Assembly: GCA_031285905.1 (NCBI GenBank)
Contig: JAITVH010000142.1
Coordinates: 1 to 35,234, forward strand
DNA from: Prevotella sp.
GTDB taxonomy: Bacteria; Bacteroidota; Bacteroidia; Bacteroidales; Dysgonomonadaceae
Length of the DNA: 35,234 bases
Direction of reading: 5' to 3'
Made by a program: the position numbers and the translations under genes. Within the stretch, counting starts at the first letter, position 1, and the number at the start of each line of letters is the position of its first letter. Shown piece after piece: positions 7,577-15,623 of this stretch. Below the pieces are notes generated by a model. The model did no database searches. It saw only the letters and a list, made by a program, of their open reading frames with translations, and was not told where the DNA came from.

Positions 7577-8779
7577 TTATTGAGTTGCTGTATATTGCCT
7601 GATAATATGAATGATCATATCATCCAGCATTTTTGCATGCCCGGTATTTGTAATATCACTGTCTGTTTCATTCTCATTTGTTAAAAACAAATTTGTGCCA
7701 TTTGTTGCCAGTGACATTGCCCGCATCAGGTACTCCCCATCCTGTTCCATTTCTGAGCAAACGATGGGTACCAACTTTATTCCCTGCTCGGCTGCCAGGA
7801 TTATTTGCTGATGTACAATCTTAATACTTACTGGTGTTGTGCTGCATGGCGCATCCAGAAAGATAAATGCTATCCGGGCTAAAGCATCGTCATGCCATCC
7901 GCCATTATCAATAGCATCAAGCAATGCCATGTCCAAAGCTTTGTGCATATAACTTCCGCCGCCGGCACGTTGTTTTTTTATAAAGTTGATATTTAATTCA
8001 ATATCTGGATTCAATGGTAACACGCGGGTAAGATACTCGTCTTTTTTATCACGATAAAATACACAACCCAGATTGATGTCCAATGCAGGTTGTTGTTTCT
8101 TTATTTTTTCTATGGTAGCAGGTAATGTATTTTGCAGATAATCGACCTTATCTTTCATAGATGCAGTCGCATCGATAAGAAACATGATATCGACAAGGTG
8201 ACTACCACTGTTAGTGGCATCTATTTTTATCTTGTTAATTTTATTTTCAAAAGGTTGAGCTTTCTTTATTACATCTATTGTTCCGTTATAATCGCATTCT
8301 ATTTTATAGCTTTCTTCCGTTTCTTCTCCATTGAACAGATTTGCCCACAACTCCGCCTTTCCGGTATTATCAGTCTTGGCTTCCCATACCACATCTTCCT
8401 TTTTGTTTACAAGTTTTACTACGGCATTCACTATAGGCGCATTCTTTTTATTTACCACCTGCACCATGTATCTTTCATGGGGTTTTATTCTCCACATAGG
8501 TACAAAGCTTGCATGTGTTTTGTCCGTGATATCATGCCATGAACTCCATTTGTTAAAATCATTTACTTCTCCTGCAAAGAAGCTTGATTTTGGCGGAGTA
8601 GGGTGTATAGAAGCGGATGATAGGGATATATCTTTTACCGGATTATGGTTAAATGCCGTCTCTTTTAAAGATGATATATCATCTCTTCCTATATTATTGT
8701 TTATAGTATATTCTTGAGCTAAAAGCTGTGTTGCAATTACAAAAGAAAGTGCAAGGATAAGTAGTGAAGTCTTATTCAT
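7577..8779 (-). CDS. Secreted von Willebrand factor type A domain protein
   Basis: The 400-residue protein has a signal peptide with probable cleavage at the AQ near residue 22, so it is exported. Residues about 100-170 look like a beta-sandwich of the carboxypeptidase-regulatory or Ig type (VQVVNKKNAPIVNAVVKLV, then TDNTGKAELW). From about residue 194 there is a VWA domain: strand VDIMFLID, then the MIDAS loop D203-A-T-A-S207 (a DxTxS form of DxSxS), and further MIDAS elements around the GGGSYMHKAL turn and the FIFLDAP strand. VWA domains of this kind bind protein or glycan partners through a metal ion. No protease or anchoring domain is visible. It could act in the periplasm or at the cell surface. 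The binding partner is unknown and neighbouring genes give no hint. Confidence 0.82.
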   Translation of the reverse strand: MNKTSLLILALSFVIATQLLAQEYTINNNIGRDDISSLKETAFNHNPVKDISLSSASIHPTPPKSSFFAGEVNDFNKWSSWHDITDKTHASFVPMWRIKPHERYMVQVVNKKNAPIVNAVVKLVNKKEDVVWEAKTDNTGKAELWANLFNGEETEESYKIECDYNGTIDVIKKAQPFENKINKIKIDATNSGSHLVDIMFLIDATASMKDKVDYLQNTLPATIEKIKKQQPALDINLGCVFYRDKKDEYLTRVLPLNPDIELNINFIKKQRAGGGSYMHKALDMALLDAIDNGGWHDDALARIAFIFLDAPCSTTPVSIKIVHQQIILAAEQGIKLVPIVCSEMEQDGEYLMRAMSLATNGTNLFLTNENETDSDITNTGHAKMLDDMIIHIIRQYTATQ

Positions 8780-8873
8780 ACCTCGGGAAATAAGTAACTA
8801 CAAAATGTTTATCTTCGCAAATAAACAATTAATTTTTTAGAAATCAAAGGATTATGCCGAAAATATGATAATA

Positions 8874-9647
8874 TTAGCCTATCCGGAATAGTTTTTTTGC
8901 ATTTTCGGTCGTTATTTCTCCAATCTTCTCACTATCTGTATTATAAATTTCGGCAAGCTTTTCTACCACTTTCAGTGTGTATGAGGGTTCATTCCGTTTG
9001 CCCCTGTAAGGAACCGGAGCCAGATAAGGGGCATCTGTTTCTATGATAATATTTGATATATCCGTATACTTCAAAACCTCAGAAAGAGTTGAATTTTTAA
9101 ATGTAACAACTCCATTAATTCCTAACATGAAATTCTTTAAGGATAGTATTGCATTTAGCTCGTCCTTAATACCTCCAAAACTATGAAAAACTCCCCTCAG
9201 ATTCTTTGCTCCTACATTCTTTATGCAAGAAATACAATCCTGGATAGCATCTCTGGAGTGAATCGCTACAGGAAGATTATATTCTATACTCCAGCGTAAT
9301 TGCTCTTCAAATACCGTTTTTTGTTCTTTTTCGTAGGTTTTGTCCCAGTACAGATCAATTCCTATCTCTCCGATAGCGATATATGTTTGTTGGGATAATT
9401 GATTTTTTATTATATCCAATTGGCTCTGCCAGTCGTCTCCCACGCTGGTAGGATGCAATCCCATCATGGGAATACAATAGTCCGGATATCGCTTGCATAT
9501 AGCATCTAGCCCATTAAGGGATGATACATCGACATTCGGTAATAATACTTTCTCTACCCCCGCCTCCTTTGCTCTCAGTATGACATCATCGATATCATCA
9601 TCAAACTCTTCGGCATAGATATGGGAATGTGTATCAATTATTCTCAC
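8874..9647 (-). CDS. TatD family metal-dependent hydrolase
   Basis: This is a 257-residue TIM-barrel hydrolase of the amidohydrolase superfamily with all TatD metal ligands in place: His7 and His9 (DTHSHI), Glu94 (IGEIGIDLY), His130 (AIHSRDA), His155 (FHSFGG) and Asp205 (ETDAPYLAP). TatD proteins are cytoplasmic 3'-5' exonucleases implicated in DNA repair and, in some species, D-aminoacyl-tRNA or DNA-fragment processing; the name does not imply Tat export. The start is GTG inside the last codons of the upstream 237-residue gene (14-base overlap), preceded by GGAG, which suggests translational coupling. Confidence 0.92.
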   Translation of the reverse strand: MRIIDTHSHIYAEEFDDDIDDVILRAKEAGVEKVLLPNVDVSSLNGLDAICKRYPDYCIPMMGLHPTSVGDDWQSQLDIIKNQLSQQTYIAIGEIGIDLYWDKTYEKEQKTVFEEQLRWSIEYNLPVAIHSRDAIQDCISCIKNVGAKNLRGVFHSFGGIKDELNAILSLKNFMLGINGVVTFKNSTLSEVLKYTDISNIIIETDAPYLAPVPYRGKRNEPSYTLKVVEKLAEIYNTDSEKIGEITTENAKKLFRIG

Positions 9648-10347
9648 CTTCCTTCTCCAACTTTTCTTTTTCTTCGCGCCTTAGATAATATACGATACCG
9701 TATTCTTTACAGCGCTCAATCCTCTCTTTATTAGGCAGATTGGCAAATGCGGTTTCAATCTGATTCCATAGGGTTGCCAATACATAGTCTATATCGTCAC
9801 GTTGGTTACTCAAAGTCTCCAATTCCCGGTTTGTAGTATTTTGATGTGTCTTCTGTGCAAAATACGCATCTTTGAATTGTGAGAATGCAACATTTACCCT
9901 TGCTATTGCCGGGTTATATATAGGAGCTCCACCTTGTGACAAACGTAACTGTTCTCCTTTGATCAGATTTTCTCCCCAATATAGGATAGAGTCATTACTA
10001 ATCAGATCAGGAACTGTATAATCATCGGCTTCCAGATTATATAATTGTTTGTGCTCCTTTTTTATTTCACTACGAATAACGCAAAAATTAAGCACCTGAA
10101 TGAAATGAGAAATGTACAGGCGTGCGCTTTTAACTAGTTTTTGAAATTTTTTGTTTGCAGAGGCTTGCCTTTCCAGGCTTGTTCGATAGCGTACTTGTGC
10201 GTTTTCAAAATTTCGTAACAAAGTTTCAAGTTTGCGAATGTCAAGTTGTATAACATCCTGCCCAAACAGAGTGTTATTTTTCTCAATTGCAATTTTCAGT
10301 GCTCTTATCCGCGCATTATCAGTGTTAGGTAAACGGCGATATGGCAT
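9634..10347 (-). CDS. Conserved hypothetical protein, 237 residues
   Basis: I do not recognise a named domain. The protein has no signal peptide or membrane segment and is rich in helix-forming charged and glutamine residues. A probable coiled-coil section lies around residues 40-75 (LETLLRNFENAQVRYRTSLERQ) and another near 165-190. It opens with MPYRRLPNTDNARIRALK, which I recall as typical of a protein family seen only in Bacteroidetes. It sits 15 bases after the prenyl synthase gene and overlaps the TatD gene by 14 bases, so the three should be one transcript. Its function cannot be inferred; the conserved neighbourhood suggests a housekeeping role. Confidence 0.75.
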   Translation of the reverse strand: MPYRRLPNTDNARIRALKIAIEKNNTLFGQDVIQLDIRKLETLLRNFENAQVRYRTSLERQASANKKFQKLVKSARLYISHFIQVLNFCVIRSEIKKEHKQLYNLEADDYTVPDLISNDSILYWGENLIKGEQLRLSQGGAPIYNPAIARVNVAFSQFKDAYFAQKTHQNTTNRELETLSNQRDDIDYVLATLWNQIETAFANLPNKERIERCKEYGIVYYLRREEKEKLEKEGENN

Positions 10348-10362
10348 ATTAGCAAAATTTTA

Positions 10363-11340
10363 TTATGATGTCCGATACATCAAGTTTATAGCAAGATCGT
10401 ATAGTTCTTTTTTTCTTTCTTTTGCAACATCTACTTTATCCAGATAGGCTATAGCCTTTTTGTAATATTCACTAATAAGATTCTCTGATTTTTGCTTCAG
10501 ATCCAACTTATCATATATTTTAGTTACAGCCTCTATTTTTTCCTGTTCGTTTATGCTTTCCTTATTCATCCACCTTATCAGATCATCTTTTGTCGATTCT
10601 TCCGTTAAGGCATTTATCAGCAGGAATGTCTTTTTATTGCAGAGGATATCCCCTCCGATTTTTTTCCCGAAACTACTACTGTCGCCATATACATCCAGCA
10701 AATCGTCTTTCAACTGGAATCCCAGCCCGACGTTGATCCCGAAATTGTACAGGTTGGATGCATCTTCCGAAGACGATCCAGCTACAATAGCCCCTTCTTT
10801 GAGTGCGCATGCCAGCAACACTGCAGTTTTTAGCCTTATCATTTCTATATATTCAGGAATCGTCACATCCATCCGTTGCTCAAATTCCATATCATATTGT
10901 TGACCGCAACATATTTCTGTTGCTGTTATAGAAAACAAGTCTAAAACTTCTGACAGGTATTCCGACTCAGTTTTAGCGATTTCCTTATATGCTTCTATTA
11001 GCATCGCATCACCAGATAGCACAGCCGTATTATCATTCCATTTTATATGAACGGTAGGCTTTCCCCTACGCATATCGGCTCTATCCATCAGATCGTCGTG
11101 CAACAGTGTAAAATTATGAAAAATTTCAATTGCCAAAGCTATCGGAATAACTCTATTTACATCATTTTTGTACAAATTATAAGCCATCAGCACTAATGCA
11201 GGCCTGACGCGCTTCCCTCCTAAAGATAAAATATAACTAATGGGCGTAAACAAAGACTGTGGTTCTGTATCAAATTTTATTTTTTCAATATTGGAATTAA
11301 CGATATCCAGAACTTCGTCAAATGTATATAATGATTTCAC
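10363..11340 (-). CDS. Polyprenyl (isoprenyl) diphosphate synthase
   Basis: The 325-residue protein is a trans-isoprenyl diphosphate synthase. It has GGKRVRP near residues 41-47, the first aspartate-rich motif D82-D83-L-M-D86, RRGKPT, and the second motif D212-D213-L-L-D216 in GFQLKDD. These bind Mg2+ and the diphosphates of the allylic substrate and isopentenyl diphosphate. The residue five places before the first motif is Phe77. A bulky aromatic there blocks the elongation tunnel in short-chain (C15-C20) enzymes, so I infer a farnesyl or geranylgeranyl product rather than a long quinone tail. It is the first gene of the operon with the 237-residue protein and TatD, and is divergent from the GH43 gene. 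Confidence 0.9.
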   Translation of the reverse strand: MKSLYTFDEVLDIVNSNIEKIKFDTEPQSLFTPISYILSLGGKRVRPALVLMAYNLYKNDVNRVIPIALAIEIFHNFTLLHDDLMDRADMRRGKPTVHIKWNDNTAVLSGDAMLIEAYKEIAKTESEYLSEVLDLFSITATEICCGQQYDMEFEQRMDVTIPEYIEMIRLKTAVLLACALKEGAIVAGSSSEDASNLYNFGINVGLGFQLKDDLLDVYGDSSSFGKKIGGDILCNKKTFLLINALTEESTKDDLIRWMNKESINEQEKIEAVTKIYDKLDLKQKSENLISEYYKKAIAYLDKVDVAKERKKELYDLAINLMYRTS

Positions 11341-11525
11341 TGTCAGTTAAGATTATTTGTTATAAATGTTATAAACCTGTAAGCATTTCGTTTGTTTACA
11401 AATTCAGTAAAGCACATCAACAAAGATAATCTTTAAAATATAAAAATCAAAATATTCTAAAAACGAACATTTTAATTAAAATAATTCCTAATTTTATGCA
11501 CCCTAAAAGAAAAAAGAATTAACCA

Positions 11526-12512
11526 ATGAAAAAACTTTATCTAATTATTATTGCGATTGGCCTTATAGGGCTGCAAGCTTGCGTTAGCAAAAAGGAGGAA
11601 ACAAAAAGAATGTCGGGCAATCCGGCTTTTGAAGGTTGGTACGCTGATCCCGAAGGAATGATCTTTGATGACAAGTATTGGATATTCCCTACTTATTCGG
11701 CGGCATACGAAGAACAGGTGTTCCTCGATGCATTTTCATCCCCTAACCTGGTGGATTGGACAAAGCACGAGCGCATAATAGATACATCGGAAGTGAAATG
11801 GATATGGCGCGCCATGTGGGCTCCGGCAGTTATCAAGAAAGACAAAAAGTATTATTTGTTTTTCGGAGGGAATGATATTCAGAACAACAATGACTACGGC
11901 GGTATCGGCGTGGGAGTTGCAGATAAGCCGGAAGGGCCATACAAAGATCATTTAGGTAAACCCCTTATTGATAAGATATATAATGGCGCACAACCTATCG
12001 ATCAATTTGTATTTAAAGATAAAGACGGATCTCATTATATATATTATGGAGGTTGGAGACATTGTAATGTAGCTAAGCTCAATGATGATTTTACCGGATT
12101 TATTCCTTTCGAAGATGGAACAACCTTTAAAGAAGTAACTCCGAAAAATTATGTAGAAGGGCCGTTTATGTTCATCAAAGATGGTAAATATTACTTCATG
12201 TGGTCTGAAGGCGGATGGACAGGTCCTGACTATAAAGTGGCATATGCCATTGCCGACAATCCTCTGGGACCGTTTGAGAGGGTAAGCACAATTTTAGAAC
12301 GAGACTCTATAGCCAACGGTGCAGGCCATCACTCAGTGATTCATGAACCTAAATCAGATAAATATTATATCGTTTATCACCGTCGTCCTGCAAACGAAAC
12401 AGCGCGTGATTGGCGCGAGACCTGTATCGAAGAAATGTTCTTTGACGAAAATGGTCATATCAAACCTGTGGTAATGACTAAAGAAGGTGTATTAGAAAAT
12501 CCATTAAAATAA
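11526..12512 (+). CDS. GH43-like glycoside hydrolase, lipoprotein
   Basis: The 328-residue protein carries a lipoprotein signal (GLQA then Cys19) and a single five-bladed beta-propeller domain. The GH43 catalytic triad is in order: Asp41 in WYADPEG (base), Asp159 in QPIDQFVFKDKDG (pKa modulator) and Glu211 in YVEGPFMF (acid). The propeller blade motifs WAPAVIKKDKKYYLFF and GKYYFMWSEGGW are typical. GH43 members cleave alpha-L-arabinofuranosides, beta-xylosides or galactans by inversion; the exact linkage cannot be read from sequence. The aldose 1-epimerase starts 8 bases downstream, so released sugar could be interconverted between anomers in the same compartment. The GH43 call is confident, the substrate is not. 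Confidence 0.88.
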   Translation: MKKLYLIIIAIGLIGLQACVSKKEETKRMSGNPAFEGWYADPEGMIFDDKYWIFPTYSAAYEEQVFLDAFSSPNLVDWTKHERIIDTSEVKWIWRAMWAPAVIKKDKKYYLFFGGNDIQNNNDYGGIGVGVADKPEGPYKDHLGKPLIDKIYNGAQPIDQFVFKDKDGSHYIYYGGWRHCNVAKLNDDFTGFIPFEDGTTFKEVTPKNYVEGPFMFIKDGKYYFMWSEGGWTGPDYKVAYAIADNPLGPFERVSTILERDSIANGAGHHSVIHEPKSDKYYIVYHRRPANETARDWRETCIEEMFFDENGHIKPVVMTKEGVLENPLK

Positions 12513-12520
12513 ATATTGTT

Positions 12521-13663
12521 ATGAAGAAATCATTTATCGCGGCATTGGCTGCATGCCTTGTCCTCATCGGATGTAATGACAAGCCGGTAAAGAAAGTTAC
12601 CCAATCGGGACTTGACTTTTTAAATTTTGAGACGGAATATAAAGGTAAAAAAACAGACCTTTACGTATTGACCAATCCTGCAGGGATGGAAGTAGCCATC
12701 TCGAATCTGGGTGGGCGCATAGTTTCTATTATGGTTCCTGATAAAGACGGAAAATTCAGGGATGTTGTTATCGGGTTCGATTCTATACAGGACTATATCA
12801 GTGTAGAAGGAAATAACTATGGTGCGCTCATTGGTCGCTATGGTAACAGAATTGGTCAGGGTACTTTCGAAATTGATGGTACAAAATACGATCTTCCTAA
12901 GAATAACTTCGGACATACACTGCATGGTGGCAATAACGGGTTCCACACTGCAGTTTGGGATGCCAATCAAATAGACGACAATATACTTGAACTAACCTAT
13001 CTGTCAAAAGATGGTGAAGAAGGATTCCCCGGAAATCTGCAATGTAAAGTTACTTACATCCTTGGCGATGACAATGCCCTTCATCTGAAATATGAAGCTG
13101 AAACAGATAAGCCAACTGTTGTTAATCTGACAAATCACTCATACTTCAATATGGATGGTGATGCTAATGTAAAAAATTCGGACTGGTTGTTACTAATAAA
13201 TGCAGACCAATTTACTCCTGTTGATTCTACATTTATGACTACAGGTGAAATCCTTACTGTGGAAGGAACTGATATGGACTTCCGCACACCAATCGCTATC
13301 GGCAAAAGAATTGATAATTTCGATTTCGCTCAGTTGAAAAACGGAAAAGGATATGACCACAACTGGGTATTAAATACAGGTGGTGATCTTAACAAAGTTG
13401 CTGCAATTCTGGAATCGCCTAAATCAGGCATTGTTCTTGAAGTTTTCACTACTGAGCCTGGGATTCAGTTCTATGCAGGAAACTTCATGGATGGAAAAGA
13501 CACAGGTAAAAGAGGTGTTAAGAACGGATTCCGTACTGCCGTTTGTCTTGAGACTCAGAAATATCCTGATACTCCGAATAAGAAAGACTGGCCTTCAGCT
13601 AATCTTCGCCCGGGAGAAAAATACCAAAGCGAAACAATCTTTAAATTTGCTGTAAAGAAATAA
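12521..13663 (+). CDS. galM: Aldose 1-epimerase (mutarotase), lipoprotein
   Basis: This 380-residue galactose-mutarotase-type protein carries its own lipoprotein signal (LVLIG then Cys18), unlike cytoplasmic GalM. Active-site features are present: the GRYGNRI substrate Arg, TLHGG with His135, the catalytic acid His206 in LTNHSYFN and the catalytic base Glu344 in VCLETQKYPD, equivalent to His176 and Glu307 of human GALM. It converts alpha and beta anomers of hexoses or pentoses. Export and the operon position 8 bases after the GH43-like lipoprotein suggest that it processes the sugar released by that enzyme before uptake. A 17-bp perfect-stem terminator follows. Confidence 0.93.
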   Translation: MKKSFIAALAACLVLIGCNDKPVKKVTQSGLDFLNFETEYKGKKTDLYVLTNPAGMEVAISNLGGRIVSIMVPDKDGKFRDVVIGFDSIQDYISVEGNNYGALIGRYGNRIGQGTFEIDGTKYDLPKNNFGHTLHGGNNGFHTAVWDANQIDDNILELTYLSKDGEEGFPGNLQCKVTYILGDDNALHLKYEAETDKPTVVNLTNHSYFNMDGDANVKNSDWLLLINADQFTPVDSTFMTTGEILTVEGTDMDFRTPIAIGKRIDNFDFAQLKNGKGYDHNWVLNTGGDLNKVAAILESPKSGIVLEVFTTEPGIQFYAGNFMDGKDTGKRGVKNGFRTAVCLETQKYPDTPNKKDWPSANLRPGEKYQSETIFKFAVKK

Positions 13664-13683
13664 TATAAAGTATTGTCCTGATA

Positions 13684-13725
13684 AAATAAAGAGCTGCAAT
13701 CAAATTGCAGCTCTTTATTTTTTTA
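13684..13725. terminator. Strong bidirectional terminator after the GH43-galM operon
   Basis: A perfect 17-bp inverted repeat (13684-13700 with 13704-13720, core GAGCTGCAAT) around a 3-base loop, followed by TTTTTTTT. A-rich flanking on the left makes it usable by the convergent TPR gene as well. Confidence 0.92.
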
Positions 13726-13746
13726 ATATCATTATCTGAGAATCTA

Positions 13747-14685
13747 TTAATCAGTTTTCTTTACAGGAGCCACTAATGGTTTTAGGCGTTGTATTGCCTG
13801 TTTCGACATTTCGAGCATACCGAATTTATCAAAGGAATCCAATTTCATTATTCTGACATAATCATCAATTGCTTCCGGATAATCTTTTGTTAATTCATAG
13901 ATAGAGGCGCGCTTGCTGTATGCATTTACATTTAAAGTATCCAACAAGATAACTTTGTTGCAATCGGCCAGTGCCTTATCATATTCTTTCTGTTGTATAT
14001 ATACTAATGCTCTATTACAATAAGCCATAGTATTGGTGCTGTCAATGGTAATAGTTTTTGTATAATCACCGATTGCCTTTTCTTTATCGTCTTTAGCCAA
14101 ATATACATTTCCTCTATTGTTATAAACATTGGCCAGAAACGGTGGACTGAATTTAATGACTCTATTATAATCCGCCAGAGCTTTATCATATTTCCCCTGC
14201 TCTTCGTAGATGATTCCCCTGTTGTAATAAGCCTCTGCATAATCCTGATACAGGTCGATTGCTGTATTATAATCTACCAAAGCTAAACTATCCTCTTCCA
14301 TTACCTGATATATACATCCTCTGGTATAATAACCTTTTGGATATGCAGGGTCTGTATTGATAATAATATTCGAGTAATGAATTGCCTTATCATAATTCTT
14401 TTCTTTCAGGTATTCATTGCTTAAATAGTTATTACCCTCAATCAGCAAATTATTCTTTTTACGGGGTGTTATAAGGTATTCATCATTATCGATCTCTTCG
14501 ATTATTGTTTTATAAGCATTTACTCTGCTGATATGATTATCCAGACTATCTTGTACTTTTATCAATTTATATTTGAATACAGCAATTTGTTTATCCTGTT
14601 TTATTTCTTTATCGAATAAGCAGGATGGTAAGAATAGAAATATAAATAAAAAAGCAGTAATGATGCTAAGAGTATAAAATTTCAT
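13747..14685 (-). CDS. TPR-repeat lipoprotein
   Basis: The 312-residue protein has a lipoprotein signal (FLPS then Cys22) and then about six tandem 34-residue tetratricopeptide repeats from roughly residue 65 to 290. Repeated motifs include YYTRGCIY, AYYNRGIIYEEQGKYDKALADYN and AYCNRALVYIQQKEYDKALADCN, each with the canonical Gly/Ala-Tyr spacing. TPR arrays form a superhelix that binds other proteins, and this one should face the periplasm or the outer surface. No enzymatic domain is present, and the partner is unknown. The gene is convergent with the galM operon and shares its terminator. Confidence 0.85.
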   Translation of the reverse strand: MKFYTLSIITAFLFIFLFLPSCLFDKEIKQDKQIAVFKYKLIKVQDSLDNHISRVNAYKTIIEEIDNDEYLITPRKKNNLLIEGNNYLSNEYLKEKNYDKAIHYSNIIINTDPAYPKGYYTRGCIYQVMEEDSLALVDYNTAIDLYQDYAEAYYNRGIIYEEQGKYDKALADYNRVIKFSPPFLANVYNNRGNVYLAKDDKEKAIGDYTKTITIDSTNTMAYCNRALVYIQQKEYDKALADCNKVILLDTLNVNAYSKRASIYELTKDYPEAIDDYVRIMKLDSFDKFGMLEMSKQAIQRLKPLVAPVKKTD

Positions 14686-14817
14686 ATAATTTTAAGTTCT
14701 GGTTATAGGGAGATATGAAAAGTAAAGTTTTTATTTATCCTTGTAGATTAAAGAAATATTGTAACGTATTACAAAGATATAAAAAAAGGCTGTATTTCAT
14801 AACCGGAGGCTAAAAAT

Positions 14818-14869
14818 AAGAAACACCTATCCTCACGGACAGGCATCCCTTAAGTCGTAGTGTTTTCTT
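14818..14869 (-). ncRNA. Candidate structured RNA or 3' terminator structure
   Basis: On the minus strand an outer stem (AAGAAAACA with TGTTTCTT) encloses an asymmetric loop and an inner 7-bp hairpin CCTGTCC-GTGA-GGATAGG. A G-U pair in the inner stem becomes an A-C mismatch on the plus strand, so minus is the folded strand. A T-rich TTATTTTTAG follows directly. It could be a small RNA, or simply the 3' end structure of the membrane protein gene at 14958. Confidence 0.35.
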
Positions 14870-14917
14870 AAATAGTAGTGTGTTTACATTTAATATGACG
14901 TATACACAAAGAGATCG

Positions 14918-14933
14918 TTACACAAAAGTGTAA
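14918..14933. repeat. Small palindrome TTACAC-AAAA-GTGTAA
   Basis: A perfect 6-bp inverted repeat with a 4-base loop, 25 bases downstream of the membrane protein gene. It is followed on the plus strand by GTTTTTG, but no plus-strand gene reads into it. Role unknown. Confidence 0.4.
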
Positions 14934-14957
14934 GTTTTTGCCCGGAATTTAGAACTT

Positions 14958-15497
14958 TTAATATTTGAGGGTTGGATATTCTATGAGCACTTCCAGTTTT
15001 TTGATATAATGATGGAGTAAAATAAGTGGTATCATCCCAAATACACAGAACGAGCAGTCAATAAGCCTCCATGCCAGAGGAATTCCTCTTATACCACCAC
15101 AAATTAAAGCCAACGGAACAACCCCAATGCAGGCTATCATTCCAAAATAGACAATCCACTTGTTCCTTACAGGTTTTATATATAAGCCGATAAATGCAAC
15201 TGCAATAACCAGATGAGAGAAGGCCAGCCAGTCAAAACCGTAGGCCAGAAACGGATAATGCTGATTGGTATCGATAAGCCCGTTTGCTACTGTGGCAATC
15301 CAACGTTTTATGCCATCGTAATATTCAGCCGGAGCCTCGAATGAAATATCGAGTATCTTGCTCAAAATCCTTATTTCAGTTTCTAATGGAAAAGCTGTAA
15401 TACCCCAAAAGAAAAGAGAAAAAATGTAGAATACTGTTAGTAATCTAATCTTTAGTAATAATTGGTCTGCTTGCTGAGTTGTTGTAAGTGATTTCAT
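14958..15497 (-). CDS. Hypothetical integral membrane protein
   Basis: I recognise no family with confidence. From ATG at 15497 the protein has 179 residues with four likely membrane helices: near residues 20-38 (LTVFYIFSLFFWGITAF), about 90-107 (WLAFSHLVIAVAFIGLYI), about 115-135 (YFGMIACIGVVPLALICGG) and about 145-165 (LIDCSFCVFGMIPLILL). A longer frame starts at TTG 15530, but that codon lies inside a TAACTTTG promoter box, so I reject it. A Cys pair (IDCSFC) lies at the edge of the last helix. The gene is monocistronic, downstream of the glutamate dehydrogenase terminator. Function unknown. Confidence 0.7.
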   Translation of the reverse strand: MKSLTTTQQADQLLLKIRLLTVFYIFSLFFWGITAFPLETEIRILSKILDISFEAPAEYYDGIKRWIATVANGLIDTNQHYPFLAYGFDWLAFSHLVIAVAFIGLYIKPVRNKWIVYFGMIACIGVVPLALICGGIRGIPLAWRLIDCSFCVFGMIPLILLHHYIKKLEVLIEYPTLKY

Positions 15498-15518
15498 TTT
15501 GTTATTATTTAAAAGTTC

Positions 15519-15535
15519 TTTGAAATTCAAAGTTA
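15519..15535 (-). promoter_or_regulatory. Promoter box with overlapping palindromic operator
   Basis: TAACTTTG on the minus strand at 15535-15528 is a good -7 box. It overlaps a perfect palindrome CTTTGAA-A-TTCAAAG at 15519-15533, well placed for a repressor. The -33 element is unclear. Confidence 0.5.
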
Positions 15536-15566
15536 ATGTTTTTATTGAAACAAATCTATTTTTACA

Positions 15567-15602
15567 AAGAAAAAGTCTTCACCAAAATCTGGTGAAGACT
15601 TT
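15567..15602 (-). terminator. Terminator of glutamate dehydrogenase
   Basis: The 13-bp stem AAAGTCTTCACCA with TGGTGAAGACTTT around a 5-base loop is followed on the minus strand by TTTTTC, 21 bases after the gene's stop. Confidence 0.88.
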
Positions 15603-15623
15603 CCAATCACGAATATTATCAGA

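Noticed and set aside
8132-8717. Plus-strand frames of 128-136 codons opposite the VWA gene
   Set aside because: They lie wholly antisense to a gene with signal peptide and MIDAS motif, and show no domain or start signal.
14918-14933. TTACAC palindrome as a plus-strand terminator
   Set aside because: It has a T run behind it on the plus strand, but no plus-strand gene reads into it; only a weak structural feature is recorded.
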